A stretch of DNA of 24,286 nt, taken from NCBI GenBank assembly GCA_039933785.1, contig JBDTNL010000061.1, forward strand, positions 1 through 24,286, in the 5' to 3' direction. The stretch is from JBDTNL01 sp039933785. Lineage in GTDB: Bacteria > Acidobacteriota > Thermoanaerobaculia > Multivoradales > JAGPDF01. The first letter of the stretch is position 1, and every line of letters begins with the position of its first letter. Both the position numbers and the translations under genes were made by a program. Positions 15,965 through 23,325 of this stretch are shown here, in pieces. The notes under the pieces are model-generated. The model had not been told where the DNA came from. It ran no database searches and worked only from the letters and a program-made list of their open reading frames with translations.

Positions 15965-16018
15965 ATGCTAGCAGCGACGACAGGGCGAGGGAATGAGCCC
16001 GCGGAGTCAGCTTCGTGA
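15965..16018 (+). CDS. Possible 17-codon leader ORF coupled to the UDG gene
   Basis: An ATG at 15965 opens 17 codons (MLAATTGRGNEPAESAS) ending in TGA at 16016-16018. That stop overlaps the GTG start of the UDG-superfamily gene (16015-16017) in a GTGA arrangement. The GTG has no clear Shine-Dalgarno of its own, so reinitiation after the leader ORF would explain how it is translated. Alternatively the ATG is chance sequence in the leader. The peptide has no recognised motif. Confidence 0.35.
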   Translation: MLAATTGRGNEPAESAS

Positions 16019-16692
16019 CGATCAAGCGGGTTCTCGGGTGGTTGTATTCGGGCCCCCGGGGGAACGCGCCGCGGGTCGCGAACCCCTACCGGGACGGCGT
16101 GACGGGCCTGGACCGGCCGGGGGCCTGGCGAGCGAGGCGGCGCAACCTGGAGGCCTATCTCGAAAGGGTCGGCCCCGTGCGAGTGGTACTGGTGGGGGAG
16201 GCGCTCGGCTACCGTGGGGGGCGCTTTTCGGGCATTGCTTTCACCAGCGAGCGCCAGCTTGCCGGGCCCCCTGGAGCCCGCCTCCCGTGGGCTCACGATG
16301 CGTTTCGCGCCACTAGTACCAGGCCGAGCCTGTGGACCGAGCCCTCCGGCACGATCGTCTGGCGGGCCCTTGGCGGGCGGCCGGATGGTGTACTGCTTTG
16401 GAACACCTTCCCTTGGCACCCCCATGGACCGCCCACCGCCCGCCCCGCCTCGGGCGATGGTCGGCTGACCAATCGCACTCCCGAAGCGGTCATGGTGCAC
16501 GAGAACCTGCGGGTGCTCGGGGCGGTGCTCGACTGGGCGCAGCCGCGGCGAGTCGCGGCGGTGGGCAGGGTCGCCGCCGGCGCTCTTGCGACGATGGGCC
16601 TCGAATGCGAGCCGCTGCGGCATCCGGCCCGAGGCGGGGCGGTGCTTTTCTCCCGCCAGCTAGCGTCCTTGCTCGATCGCGAAGCGTGCTAA
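16015..16692 (+). CDS. Uracil-DNA glycosylase-superfamily protein
   Basis: This encodes 225 residues from the GTG at 16015, the only sensible start before the conserved core. Superfamily landmarks are in order: VVLVGEALGYRGGRFSG (57-73), matching the water-activating/phosphate loop of UDG-fold enzymes with E62 in the GExPG-like position; FTSE (77-80); LLWNTFPWHPHGP (127-139), with N130 at the uracil-recognition strand; AAVGRVAAGAL (181-191); and LRHPARGG (201-208), matching the leucine-loop HPS-like segment. Here Pro of GExPG is replaced by Leu64. Members remove uracil or other damaged bases from DNA, but this branch is little studied, so specificity is open. It diverges from the receptor gene and is followed 46 bp later by an unknown secreted protein. 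Confidence 0.72.
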   Translation: MTIKRVLGWLYSGPRGNAPRVANPYRDGVTGLDRPGAWRARRRNLEAYLERVGPVRVVLVGEALGYRGGRFSGIAFTSERQLAGPPGARLPWAHDAFRATSTRPSLWTEPSGTIVWRALGGRPDGVLLWNTFPWHPHGPPTARPASGDGRLTNRTPEAVMVHENLRVLGAVLDWAQPRRVAAVGRVAAGALATMGLECEPLRHPARGGAVLFSRQLASLLDREAC

Positions 16693-16693
16693 A

Positions 16694-16727
16694 CTTGCAC
16701 AAATTATTGGGCACCAGCTCGTGCAAG
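16694..16727 (+). promoter_or_regulatory. Inverted repeat overlapping the ribosome-binding site of the next gene
   Basis: CTTGCAC (16694-16700) and GTGCAAG (16721-16727) are perfect 7-bp arms around a 20-nt loop. The 3' arm shares its last bases with the AAGGAG Shine-Dalgarno at 16725-16730 of the gene starting at 16739. In RNA this stem could limit ribosome access; in DNA it could be an operator. Confidence 0.4.
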
Positions 16728-16738
16728 GAGAACTCGTC

Positions 16739-17263
16739 ATGCCGGCATCCAACTTGATGCGTCGTTCCCTGGTCGTCGCCCTCATCGTCGCAGTCGGCGT
16801 TCCGCTCGTCGCCTTGGCCGAGTCGTACACGATCACAATGCGCAACGGTTCGGTGTTCCACTCTCGTCAGCGGCCACAGGCCGCTCCGTGGGATGCGGCC
16901 AAGGTACTCCTGCGCACTGACGTCGGAAACTGGATCTCGCTAGTCAACGCCGACGTGGAGAACGTGGTCAGCGATACCGAGAATCGCGGCTTCGGAAAGA
17001 CCATCAACAGCACCACCATGATGCTGGGCGAAGCCCCGAACGATGCGCCGAGCGGCGACGACGGTGGTGGCGACTACGGCGAGAGCGAGCAACCCAACTA
17101 CAACATCAACCAGTTCGTCGAGCCCGGCAAGACTCAAGGCTTCCCGGGCGCCTGGCTGGGCAGCGGATCCGCCGGCGGCTCCTCCGGTGGTGCCCCGCGT
17201 CCAGCCCCAGCTCCGGCGCCCCGCGCGGCGACCCCGCCGGCCCAGGCGCCGCCGAATGGGTAG
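16739..17263 (+). CDS. Secreted protein of unknown function with Gly/Pro/Ala-rich tail
   Basis: This encodes 174 residues from the ATG at 16739, 8 nt after a good AAGGAG; an upstream in-frame ATG (16721) lies inside the inverted repeat and lacks a ribosome site. A signal peptide is clear (RRSLVVALIVAVGVPLVALA, cut before ESYTI). The mature part has one compact region (about 28-85: TITMRNGSVFHSRQRP, AAKVLLRTDVGNWISLVNADVENV) that reads like a small beta domain. Then comes an acidic Gly-rich stretch and a low-complexity Gly/Ser to Pro/Ala tail (about 135-174), probably disordered or periplasm-spanning. I do not recognise the family. It has no Cys, no lipobox and no enzyme motif. It lies between the UDG gene and the cobalamin riboswitch, and no functional link is evident. 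Confidence 0.7.
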   Translation: MPASNLMRRSLVVALIVAVGVPLVALAESYTITMRNGSVFHSRQRPQAAPWDAAKVLLRTDVGNWISLVNADVENVVSDTENRGFGKTINSTTMMLGEAPNDAPSGDDGGGDYGESEQPNYNINQFVEPGKTQGFPGAWLGSGSAGGSSGGAPRPAPAPAPRAATPPAQAPPNG

Positions 17264-17320
17264 TGTAGAGTCGACTGCGGTACGGCTTGGGCGTTCCAGG
17301 CCGGCTCTTTGACAAAACCG

Positions 17321-17530
17321 ACGCTGTGGTGACCCGCGAAGTCGCGGGTCGAAGAGGGAAGCCGGTGACATGCCGGCGCGGCCCCCGCCACTGTATCCGG
17401 GAACGAAACCGGTCGATGCCACTGCGCGGCGCGATCGTCTGAGCAGCTCTTCCAGCGTGACTCAGACGGTTGCCCGAGTGGGAAGGCCCGGGAGTAGAAC
17501 GATCCGGAAGCCAGGAGACCTGCCCAGCGT
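17321..17530 (+). ncRNA. Cobalamin (AdoCbl) riboswitch
   Basis: Conserved elements occur in the correct order: GAGGGAAGCCGGTG (17354-17367), CCCCCGCCACTGT (17382-17394), GCCACTG (17418-17424), GGGAAGGC (17480-17487), and the B12 box AGCCAGGAGACCTGCC (ends 17524). A closing P1 stem can be drawn between ACGCTG (17321-17326) and CAGCGT (17525-17530). A strong extra hairpin, GACCCGCG/CGCGGGTC (17331-17350), sits just inside P1. It precedes a B12 receptor and transporter operon, exactly the known target of this class. Bound cobalamin is expected to turn the operon off. Confidence 0.95.
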
Positions 17531-17604
17531 CCGACGTTTCCATCCCCCGGGGTGAGGGGAGCGGTCGTGCGGCCACGCCGGTGCCTTGCTTCATCCCCCG
17601 GTCA

Positions 17605-17663
17605 CGCCCCACTCTCCCGACTCCTCGAATTCTCGCGGCGGGAAGTGGGGCGTCGCTGTTTTC
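17605..17663 (+). terminator. Riboswitch expression platform: terminator-like hairpin before btuB
   Basis: CGCCCCACT (17605-17613) plus TCCCG (17615-17619) pair with CGGGA (17639-17643) plus AGTGGGGCG (17644-17652), 14 bp with a single bulged C, followed by TCGCTGTTTTC. This resembles an intrinsic terminator with a weak T-run. It lies between the aptamer and the btuB ribosome site (AGAAAGGA, 17664-17671), so it is the likely off-state structure. Confidence 0.6.
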
Positions 17664-17679
17664 AGAAAGGACGTCGCCC

Positions 17680-19470
17680 GTGCGCCGTTTCCTCCTTCTG
17701 ACCGGGCTCCTCGGGGGAGCGTTCCCGGTCTTCGCGCAGTCTGCCCCCCAACCGGTATTCGATGAGTCGATCGTCGTGACGGCCTCTGTCGATGCGCAAA
17801 CCAAGACCGAGACCTCGGCGACGGTCACTGTGATCGACGCCAAGGAAATCGCCGAACGACAGGCGACCACCGTGGCTGAAGTGCTGAGAACCGTGCCCGG
17901 CCTGGCGTTCTCCCAGTCTGGGTCCGTCGGACATGCAACGTCGCTCTTCACGCGTGGCACCGACTCCAACCACACGCTGGTGCTTTGGAATGGCGTACCG
18001 CTCAACGAGCCCTACATCGGCGGATTCGATTGGTCGTCACTCTCGACGGAAGGCGTCGAGCGCGTCGAGGTCGTCCGCGGACCTTTCAGCTCGGTCTACG
18101 GCAGCGCCGCGCTTGGTGGGGTTGTGCAGGTGCTCGGCGCAACGCCGGAGGGTGTGAACCTGCGACTCGAGGGCGGCGACAAGGGATGGGGCCGCGGCGC
18201 GTTGGTAGCGGGTCACCGGGTCGGCAACCTCGAGCTCGGCCTCACCGGGCACGTCCAGCGCGGTGACGGCGAGCTGCCCAACGACTTTTACGACACCGAC
18301 GAGGCCTCCGCGAACGCCCGTTGGAGGTTCGCGCCCGGAATGAACGTGGCCGTGCTGGCGCGTTGGAACAGATCTTCGATCGGAATTCCGCGGAGCGGCA
18401 CGACACTCACGCCGCACCAACAGCAGGATGCCAACGACACGCAGATCGCGATTCCAGTGCATATCGATCGCGGCGCCTGGCAGATCGAGGGGCTGTTGTC
18501 GCAGAACTCGACCGACCTGGTTTACAAGAACCCCGGCGATGCTTTCGGCTTCACGCGCTCGGACACCGAGACCGAGGCCGACCGAGGCCGAATCGCGGCG
18601 ACGTATCGCCTCCAGGGAGGCCTGGCGCTGTCCGCGGGCGGCGACTGGGAGCTCCAGAAAGTGACCGCGGGCTCGGTCTTCGGCAGCAATCTCGACGACA
18701 CCCATCGGCGCAACTGGGGGACCTTCGGCGAAATGAGCTGGACCGCGAGCCGATACACTGTGGACGCCGGGCTTCGTCGGGACGACAACCAGGCATACGG
18801 TGTTCACACCAGCCCGCGCCTGGGGGTGCGGGTGAGCCTGCCGGGTTCCTGGAGCCTGCGGGCCAACTATGGCGAAGCGTTCCGCGCACCTTCCTTCAGC
18901 GAGCTGTACTTTCCCTACAGCGGCAACCTGAATCTCAAACCCGAGACCTCGCGCGGCTCGGAGCTCGGCGTGGCGTTCGAGCCCGGAGCCTGGACGGTGC
19001 GGGTGACCGGCTTCCGCAACGACCTCCACGAGCTCATCGACTTCGACTTCGCGACCTTCACCAGTGTGAACGTGGGTCGGGCCCGAACGCAGGGTATCGA
19101 GGGCGAGGTGGGCTATGTAGCCGGATGCTGGTCGGTGCACGCTAACGCGACGTATCTCGATGCGACGAACCTCGATGACGGCACCGAGCTCCTCAACCGG
19201 CCGCGGTGGAACGGCAGTGTGGTGCTCGCCTGGTCGCCGGAACGTTGGACCTTGAGCAGTACCGTGCGCTACGCCGGGGAACGGCGGAGCTACCCCTACA
19301 TCGCCCTGCCGAGCTACACGCTGCTGGAGGTCGGCGCTGCGTGGCGCTGGAGTCCGCTCTTGCAGCCCTATGCGCGGGTCCAGAATGCGCTCGATCGGCG
19401 CTATCAAGAGATCGCCGGGTACCCCAGTCCGAGACGAGCCTTCGTCGGGGGGCTCGCGCTACGTTTCTGA
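17680..19470 (+). CDS. btuB: BtuB-like TonB-dependent cobalamin receptor
   Basis: This encodes 596 residues from the GTG at 17680, placed 8 nt after AGAAAGGA and starting a signal peptide (RRFLLLTGLLGGAFPVFA, cut before QSAPQ). Longer starts would overlap the riboswitch. A TonB box-like DESIVVTAS opens the mature protein. The plug follows (about 40-155: TVIDAKEIAERQ, VLRTVPGLAFSQSG, VLWNGVPLNEP, ERVEVVRGPFSSVYGSAALGG), then the barrel with RAPSFSELYFPYSGNLNLKPE and a C-terminal GGLALRF. Length is close to E. coli BtuB. It imports vitamin B12 across the outer membrane with TonB energy. The assignment rests mainly on the upstream cobalamin riboswitch and the linked btuF-C-D genes. Confidence 0.92.
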   Translation: MRRFLLLTGLLGGAFPVFAQSAPQPVFDESIVVTASVDAQTKTETSATVTVIDAKEIAERQATTVAEVLRTVPGLAFSQSGSVGHATSLFTRGTDSNHTLVLWNGVPLNEPYIGGFDWSSLSTEGVERVEVVRGPFSSVYGSAALGGVVQVLGATPEGVNLRLEGGDKGWGRGALVAGHRVGNLELGLTGHVQRGDGELPNDFYDTDEASANARWRFAPGMNVAVLARWNRSSIGIPRSGTTLTPHQQQDANDTQIAIPVHIDRGAWQIEGLLSQNSTDLVYKNPGDAFGFTRSDTETEADRGRIAATYRLQGGLALSAGGDWELQKVTAGSVFGSNLDDTHRRNWGTFGEMSWTASRYTVDAGLRRDDNQAYGVHTSPRLGVRVSLPGSWSLRANYGEAFRAPSFSELYFPYSGNLNLKPETSRGSELGVAFEPGAWTVRVTGFRNDLHELIDFDFATFTSVNVGRARTQGIEGEVGYVAGCWSVHANATYLDATNLDDGTELLNRPRWNGSVVLAWSPERWTLSSTVRYAGERRSYPYIALPSYTLLEVGAAWRWSPLLQPYARVQNALDRRYQEIAGYPSPRRAFVGGLALRF

Positions 19471-19471
19471 G

Positions 19472-20392
19472 ATGATGGCCAAGAGTACGCGGCTTGTTCT
19501 CGCCTCGCTCCTGCTGGTCGGGGCCGCGTGCGCTCGTCAGGAATCGACGAGCGCTCCGGCGCCGGGGCTTCGCATCGTGGTGATGGCCCCGTCGGCGGCG
19601 GAAATGCTGGGAGCCCTTGGCCTTTCGGAGCAAGTTGTGGGCATCGGAGATTTCGTGTCGGAGCCGCGGCAGCTCGCCAAGTTGCCGCGCATCGGTGCGT
19701 TCGACGCGCCGAATCTCGAGAGCGTCCTGGCTTTGCACGCCACCCATTTCGTCACCGCGCGCCAAGTGGCGGGCTCGGCTTCGCTCGCCAAGCTGCGGGC
19801 TCTGGGTATCCAGGTCATCGAGCTCGACACCTCGACGTTCGATGGCACTCTGCTGGCCATGAAGAGCTTGGGCGCGGAGCTCGGTGCTGGAGATCGCGCC
19901 GCGGCCCTTGTGCACACCATTGAGAACCAGGTCGCCGAGGTGCGGCGACGAAGTCTCGGCGCCCTCCGCAAACGCGTTCTCTTCGCGGTCGGCCGCGAAC
20001 CGCTCTACGTGGCTGGACCGGGATCTCACATCGATGCGCTGATCCGGGCGGCAGGCGGGGAGAACATCGCGGCCGACGCCACCAGTCCCTATCCACAGGT
20101 CTCACTCGAAGCCATGCTGGCTCGCCGTCCGGAGGTGATCCTGGACAGCGCCGACAACCGCCCTGGATTGCCGCTCGGGCGCGAGCTCGGAGCCTGGGCC
20201 CAGTGGCCGTTCCTCCCCGCGGTGGCCGAGCGTCGCGTGTATGCGCTCGATCCCGCCTGCATCTCAGTGCCGGGGCCGCGTCTCGGCGAGATGGCCCAAC
20301 TGATGGCCAAGCTCGTGCACCCCGAGATCTTCGGCGAGGCCACCGCCGAAGAGCTCGGGCCCCCGCGGGAGGCGTCGCCTGTTACGCGCTGA
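19472..20392 (+). CDS. btuF: Periplasmic cobalamin-binding lipoprotein, BtuF-like
   Basis: This encodes 306 residues from the ATG at 19472, one base after the btuB stop; a second ATG follows directly at 19475. The N-terminus is a lipoprotein-type signal, KSTRLVLASLLLVGAAC with Cys20 as the probable lipidated residue, so it is likely tethered rather than free. The mature protein has the class III binding-protein (PF01497) layout: RIVVMAPSAAEMLGALGL near the start, LPRIGAFDAPNLESVLAL, a long connecting helix, RVLFAVGREPLYVAGPGSHIDALI, and LARRPEVILD near the end. It passes B12 from BtuB to the BtuCD permease. The B12 ligand is inferred from the operon, because the fold alone also fits siderophore binders. 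Confidence 0.88.
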   Translation: MMAKSTRLVLASLLLVGAACARQESTSAPAPGLRIVVMAPSAAEMLGALGLSEQVVGIGDFVSEPRQLAKLPRIGAFDAPNLESVLALHATHFVTARQVAGSASLAKLRALGIQVIELDTSTFDGTLLAMKSLGAELGAGDRAAALVHTIENQVAEVRRRSLGALRKRVLFAVGREPLYVAGPGSHIDALIRAAGGENIAADATSPYPQVSLEAMLARRPEVILDSADNRPGLPLGRELGAWAQWPFLPAVAERRVYALDPACISVPGPRLGEMAQLMAKLVHPEIFGEATAEELGPPREASPVTR

Positions 20393-20396
20393 GCCC

Positions 20397-21410
20397 TTGC
20401 GCGGCCGAGCGCTCGTGACTGCGCTCGGCGCGCTCGTGCTGGTGCTCTTGGCGTGCCTGCTGCTCGCCGCGAGCCTGGGAGCGGGCCGCGTCCCGGTGCT
20501 CGATCTCTTGCGTGGCCGCGCCCTCGATTCCGCGGGGGCTGCCATCCTCTGGCAAGTGCGACTGCCGCGCGTGCTCCTCGCGGCGGTCCTCGGCGGCGGC
20601 CTCGCGGTCGCCGGCGTGGTGTTCCAGGCGCTCTTGCGGAACCCTCTCGCCGATCCCTACGTGCTGGGTGTTTCCGGCGGCGCCAGCCTCGGCGGTGTCG
20701 CGGCGCTCTTGGTCGGCCTCGGGCGCGCTCCGGGTCTGATGGGTGAAATCGGGGTCGCCGGCTTCGCCTTCTTGGGCGCGCTCGGCGCGCTGGTCGTGAT
20801 CGAGCGCGTGGCGACGGTCGATGGCCACCTGGCGGTGTACACCCTGTTGCTCTCGGGAGCGATCTTCAACGCCTTCAGTGGCGCGGTGATCTTCTTCGTG
20901 CAGAGCATTGCGTCGCTCGAGCAGCTGCACGCCATGGTTTTCTATCTGATGGGTCAGGTCCCCTCGCTGGGCTTCGCACACGTGGGCGCCGTCGCCGCTG
21001 TCGTGATGGTGGTTTGCGCCGTGCTCTGGCGCATGGCGCGAGACTTCAACGTCGCGAGTTTGGGTGAAGAGAGCGCCGCGCAGCTCGGTGTCGATACCGA
21101 ACGCCTCAAGCGCAAGGCGTTCGTACTCGGCTCCCTGCTCACCGCGATCGCGGTTTCGGTCGCGGGACTCATTGGCTTCGTGGGGCTCGTGGTGCCGCAC
21201 GCCTTGCGGCTGATTCTCGGCCCCGATCACCGCGTATTGGTGCCGGTTGCGTTTCTGGGCGGCGCAAGCTTCCTGGTCCTCGCCGATCTCATGGCACGGA
21301 CCGTGGCAGCCCCTAGCGAGCTGCCAGTCGGTGTGATCACCGCCCTCATTGGAGGACCGTTCTTTCTCTACTTGCTGCGTGCCCGGGGCGGCGCGGTGAA
21401 CCGTGGCTGA
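20397..21410 (+). CDS. btuC: Cobalamin ABC transporter permease, BtuC-like (FecCD family)
   Basis: This encodes 337 residues if read from the TTG at 20397, 4 nt after the btuF stop; a GTG at 20415 is the alternative and no ATG is available nearby. About ten membrane helices are predicted. Family signatures: VRLPRVLLAAVLGGGLAVAG (about 59-78), FQALLRNPLADPYVLGVSGGASLGG (about 81-105), and near the C-terminus GLIGFVGLVVPHALRLILGPDHR, the cytoplasmic helix contacting the ATPase. The final residues overlap the start of the ATPase gene by 8 bp. It forms the inner-membrane channel of the B12 importer. The FecCD family also moves iron siderophores; the riboswitch decides for B12. Confidence 0.9.
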   Translation: MRGRALVTALGALVLVLLACLLLAASLGAGRVPVLDLLRGRALDSAGAAILWQVRLPRVLLAAVLGGGLAVAGVVFQALLRNPLADPYVLGVSGGASLGGVAALLVGLGRAPGLMGEIGVAGFAFLGALGALVVIERVATVDGHLAVYTLLLSGAIFNAFSGAVIFFVQSIASLEQLHAMVFYLMGQVPSLGFAHVGAVAAVVMVVCAVLWRMARDFNVASLGEESAAQLGVDTERLKRKAFVLGSLLTAIAVSVAGLIGFVGLVVPHALRLILGPDHRVLVPVAFLGGASFLVLADLMARTVAAPSELPVGVITALIGGPFFLYLLRARGGAVNRG

Positions 21411-22254
21411 GGCGGGGGGCGTGGGTCTAGAGGGCCGCGACATCAGCTTCGCGTACGGCGGCGCAGCGCCGCGGGAGATCCTCCGCGGCGTGAGTCTCAA
21501 CGCGTCGCCAGGCCAGGTCTTGGGCCTGCTCGGCCCGAACGGGTCAGGGAAGAGCACTCTGCTACGAATCTTCGCTGGGCTGCTTCCGAAGTACCGCGGC
21601 GACGTGTTGCTGGGCGGCGAGAGTCTGCGCCGCCTCTCCCGTCGCGCGGTGGCGCGACAGCTCGCGGTCGTGCCGCAAGAGCCGGTTTTCACCTTCCCGT
21701 TTTCGGTGCTCGAAACCGTACTCATGGGCCGCCATCCTCACCTCGAAGGGTTGCGCTTCGAGTCCGAGAGGGACCTCGACCTCGCCCGCCAAGCCCTGGC
21801 TCGCTGTGGCGCCGCGGACCTCGAGCGGCGCAGCATTCTCGACCTCTCGGCCGGCGAGCGCCAACGGGTGGTTTTCGCGCGGGCGCTCGCGCAGCAGCCG
21901 CGGGTGTTGCTGCTCGACGAGGCCGGAAGCTTCCTCGACGTTCGCCACCAAGTGGAAATGTACGAGCTCGTCCGCGAGCTCGCGGCGCAGGGCGTGAGTA
22001 TCCTGGCTGTGCTCCACGATCTCAATCTGGCGGCCGAGTACTGCGACCGAATCGCGTTGCTGCGCGAGGGGCAGCTGCTGATCGAGGGGCCGACGGCCGA
22101 AGTCTTCACGTACCAGAACCTGACGCGCACCTTCGACACCGAGGTGTACGTCGACCAGAACCATCTCACCGGGTCTCTGCTGGTGACGCTGCTCTCGGGA
22201 AGAGCGCGGCGGGCGCTCGAGGCGAGCGCAGAGGGGAGAGGTTCTTTGAAGTAG
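21403..22254 (+). CDS. btuD: Cobalamin ABC transporter ATP-binding protein, BtuD-like
   Basis: This encodes 283 residues from the GTG at 21403, which overlaps the end of the permease gene. ATPase motifs: Walker A GPNGSGKST (44-52), Q-loop at VVPQEPVF, signature LSAGE (148-152) instead of the usual LSGGE/Q, Walker B VLLLDEAG (168-175) where most relatives have DEP, D-loop FLD (177-179), and the switch His205 in VLHDLN. All catalytic residues are therefore kept, with two conservative deviations next to them. The C-terminal part (about 225-283) follows the FecE/BtuD pattern, with a GPTAEVFTYQNL segment. It energises the BtuC permease and is the last gene of the riboswitch-controlled operon; the following gene has its own promoter-like sequence. 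Confidence 0.9.
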   Translation: MAEAGGVGLEGRDISFAYGGAAPREILRGVSLNASPGQVLGLLGPNGSGKSTLLRIFAGLLPKYRGDVLLGGESLRRLSRRAVARQLAVVPQEPVFTFPFSVLETVLMGRHPHLEGLRFESERDLDLARQALARCGAADLERRSILDLSAGERQRVVFARALAQQPRVLLLDEAGSFLDVRHQVEMYELVRELAAQGVSILAVLHDLNLAAEYCDRIALLREGQLLIEGPTAEVFTYQNLTRTFDTEVYVDQNHLTGSLLVTLLSGRARRALEASAEGRGSLK

Positions 22255-22275
22255 CCCACCTGTCCCCGATAGAAT
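22246..22275 (+). promoter_or_regulatory. Candidate leaderless promoter of the FAH-family gene
   Basis: TTGAAG (4/6) at 22246-22251 and TAGAAT (5/6) at 22270-22275 are 18 bp apart. The ATG follows after 7 nt (22283), and no Shine-Dalgarno precedes it. The -35 lies within the last codons of btuD. Confidence 0.45.
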
Positions 22276-22282
22276 TCTTCCC

Positions 22283-23080
22283 ATGCTGCTCTATCGGTTG
22301 GGCCCCGAAGGATTTCATGCCGTCGCCGAGAACGAGACCGGCGAGCTGCGGCTCTTGCACTGCGACCCGCTATCGACGCGCCCCGGCGGATTCGAGCTCG
22401 GACGCGCGGTCGACCGCGAGACCGCGGTGTTCCTGGCGCCGGTCGCTCCGAGCAAGATCGTTTGCGTGGGCCGCAACTACCGCGCGCACGCCGAGGAACT
22501 GGGCAACCCGATGCCGACCGAGCCGATGCTGTTCCTCAAGCCGCCGTCATCCATGATCGGCCCGAACGCGCCGGTGATCCTGCCGCCGGAGAGTGCGCAA
22601 GTCGACTACGAGGGCGAGATCGCGGTCGTGGTGCGCGATCGCATCTACCGCGCGAGCAGGGAGACGGTGAGGACGGCGATTCTCGGAGTGACCTGCGCTT
22701 GCGACGTTTCGGCGCGTGATCTGCAGAAGCGCGACGTGCAGTTCACGCGCGGCAAGGGCTTCGACACCTTCTGTCCGTTGGGCCCGGCCATTCGACTCGA
22801 CGCCGATCCCGAAGATGTGACCGTGGTGACGCGCCTGAACGGAGCCGAACGCCAGCGAGGTCATACCCGGGAGATGGCTTTCGGGTTGATCGACCTGCTG
22901 GTCTACATCTCTCGCATCATGACGCTCGAGCCCGGGGACGTCGTACTCACCGGGACGCCCGCGGGCGTGGGGCGGCTGGCGGACGGCGATGTCCTCGAGG
23001 TAGAGATCCCGGGCGTCGGCGTACTGCGCAATCCGGTCGAGGCGCGGGCGGCCGAGGTCAGCGCCGAAGACGACGGCTGA
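22283..23080 (+). CDS. Fumarylacetoacetate hydrolase (FAH)-family enzyme
   Basis: This encodes 265 residues. The N-terminal 55 or so residues form a small cap, then the FAH fold begins at KIVCVGRNYRAHAEELG (about 58-74). The divalent metal ligands are visible as E110 and E112 in VDYEGEIAVVV and D141 in CACDVSARDLQ, together with GKGFDTFCPLGP and the late TGTPAGVG. Family members cleave or decarboxylate beta-diketo acids: oxaloacetate, acylpyruvates, 2-hydroxyhepta-2,4-diene-1,7-dioate and similar. The length matches the small bacterial enzymes often labelled isomerase/decarboxylase. The sequence does not fix the substrate, and no aromatic degradation genes are adjacent. It seems to be a separate transcription unit after the B12 operon. 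Confidence 0.87.
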   Translation: MLLYRLGPEGFHAVAENETGELRLLHCDPLSTRPGGFELGRAVDRETAVFLAPVAPSKIVCVGRNYRAHAEELGNPMPTEPMLFLKPPSSMIGPNAPVILPPESAQVDYEGEIAVVVRDRIYRASRETVRTAILGVTCACDVSARDLQKRDVQFTRGKGFDTFCPLGPAIRLDADPEDVTVVTRLNGAERQRGHTREMAFGLIDLLVYISRIMTLEPGDVVLTGTPAGVGRLADGDVLEVEIPGVGVLRNPVEARAAEVSAEDDG

Positions 23081-23106
23081 CGCTCGCACCGCCTCGGCGC
23101 CTCGGG

Positions 23107-23325
23107 CTACGAGTTCTTGCCCGAGAGCAACAGTCCAGCGCCGGCGACGATCGCGACGACGCCGAGCCACATCGGAACATCCACGTGTTCCTTATCCTTG
23201 AGGCTGAACTCCAGCGGGCCGATCTTCGCTTCCTTGGTGTTCTTGGTATAGGTAAATCCCTTGTAAACCAATCCCAGGATCCCTGCAACCAAGAGCGCGA
23301 TTCCGAGCATTCGTCGAGTGTTCAC
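23107..23325 (-). CDS. Small two-helix membrane protein (DUF3185-like)
   Basis: This encodes 72 residues from the GTG at 23323-23325, which has an excellent GGAAGGAGG 7 nt upstream. Two membrane helices (about 7-24 and 52-69) flank a soluble loop containing YTKNTKEAKIGPLEFSLKDKE. Small bacterial proteins with this layout, including the K-I-G-P/L-x-F/A type loop, are annotated as DUF3185-like or hypothetical; function is unknown. The GTG overlaps the stop of the small ORF upstream (GTGA), which points to translational coupling. It converges on the FAH gene, with 26 bp between stops. Confidence 0.72.
   Translation of the reverse strand: MNTRRMLGIALLVAGILGLVYKGFTYTKNTKEAKIGPLEFSLKDKEHVDVPMWLGVVAIVAGAGLLLSGKNS

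Noticed and set aside
17309..17314. Perfect TTGACA as -35 box of the B12 operon
   Set aside because: No -10 is present 16-18 bp downstream, and the P1 stem of the riboswitch begins at about 17321, so transcription must start earlier.
20382..21725. 447-codon open frame on the minus strand
   Set aside because: It crosses the btuF-btuC-btuD junctions on the opposite strand and is a low-complexity His/Glu/Arg-rich artefact.
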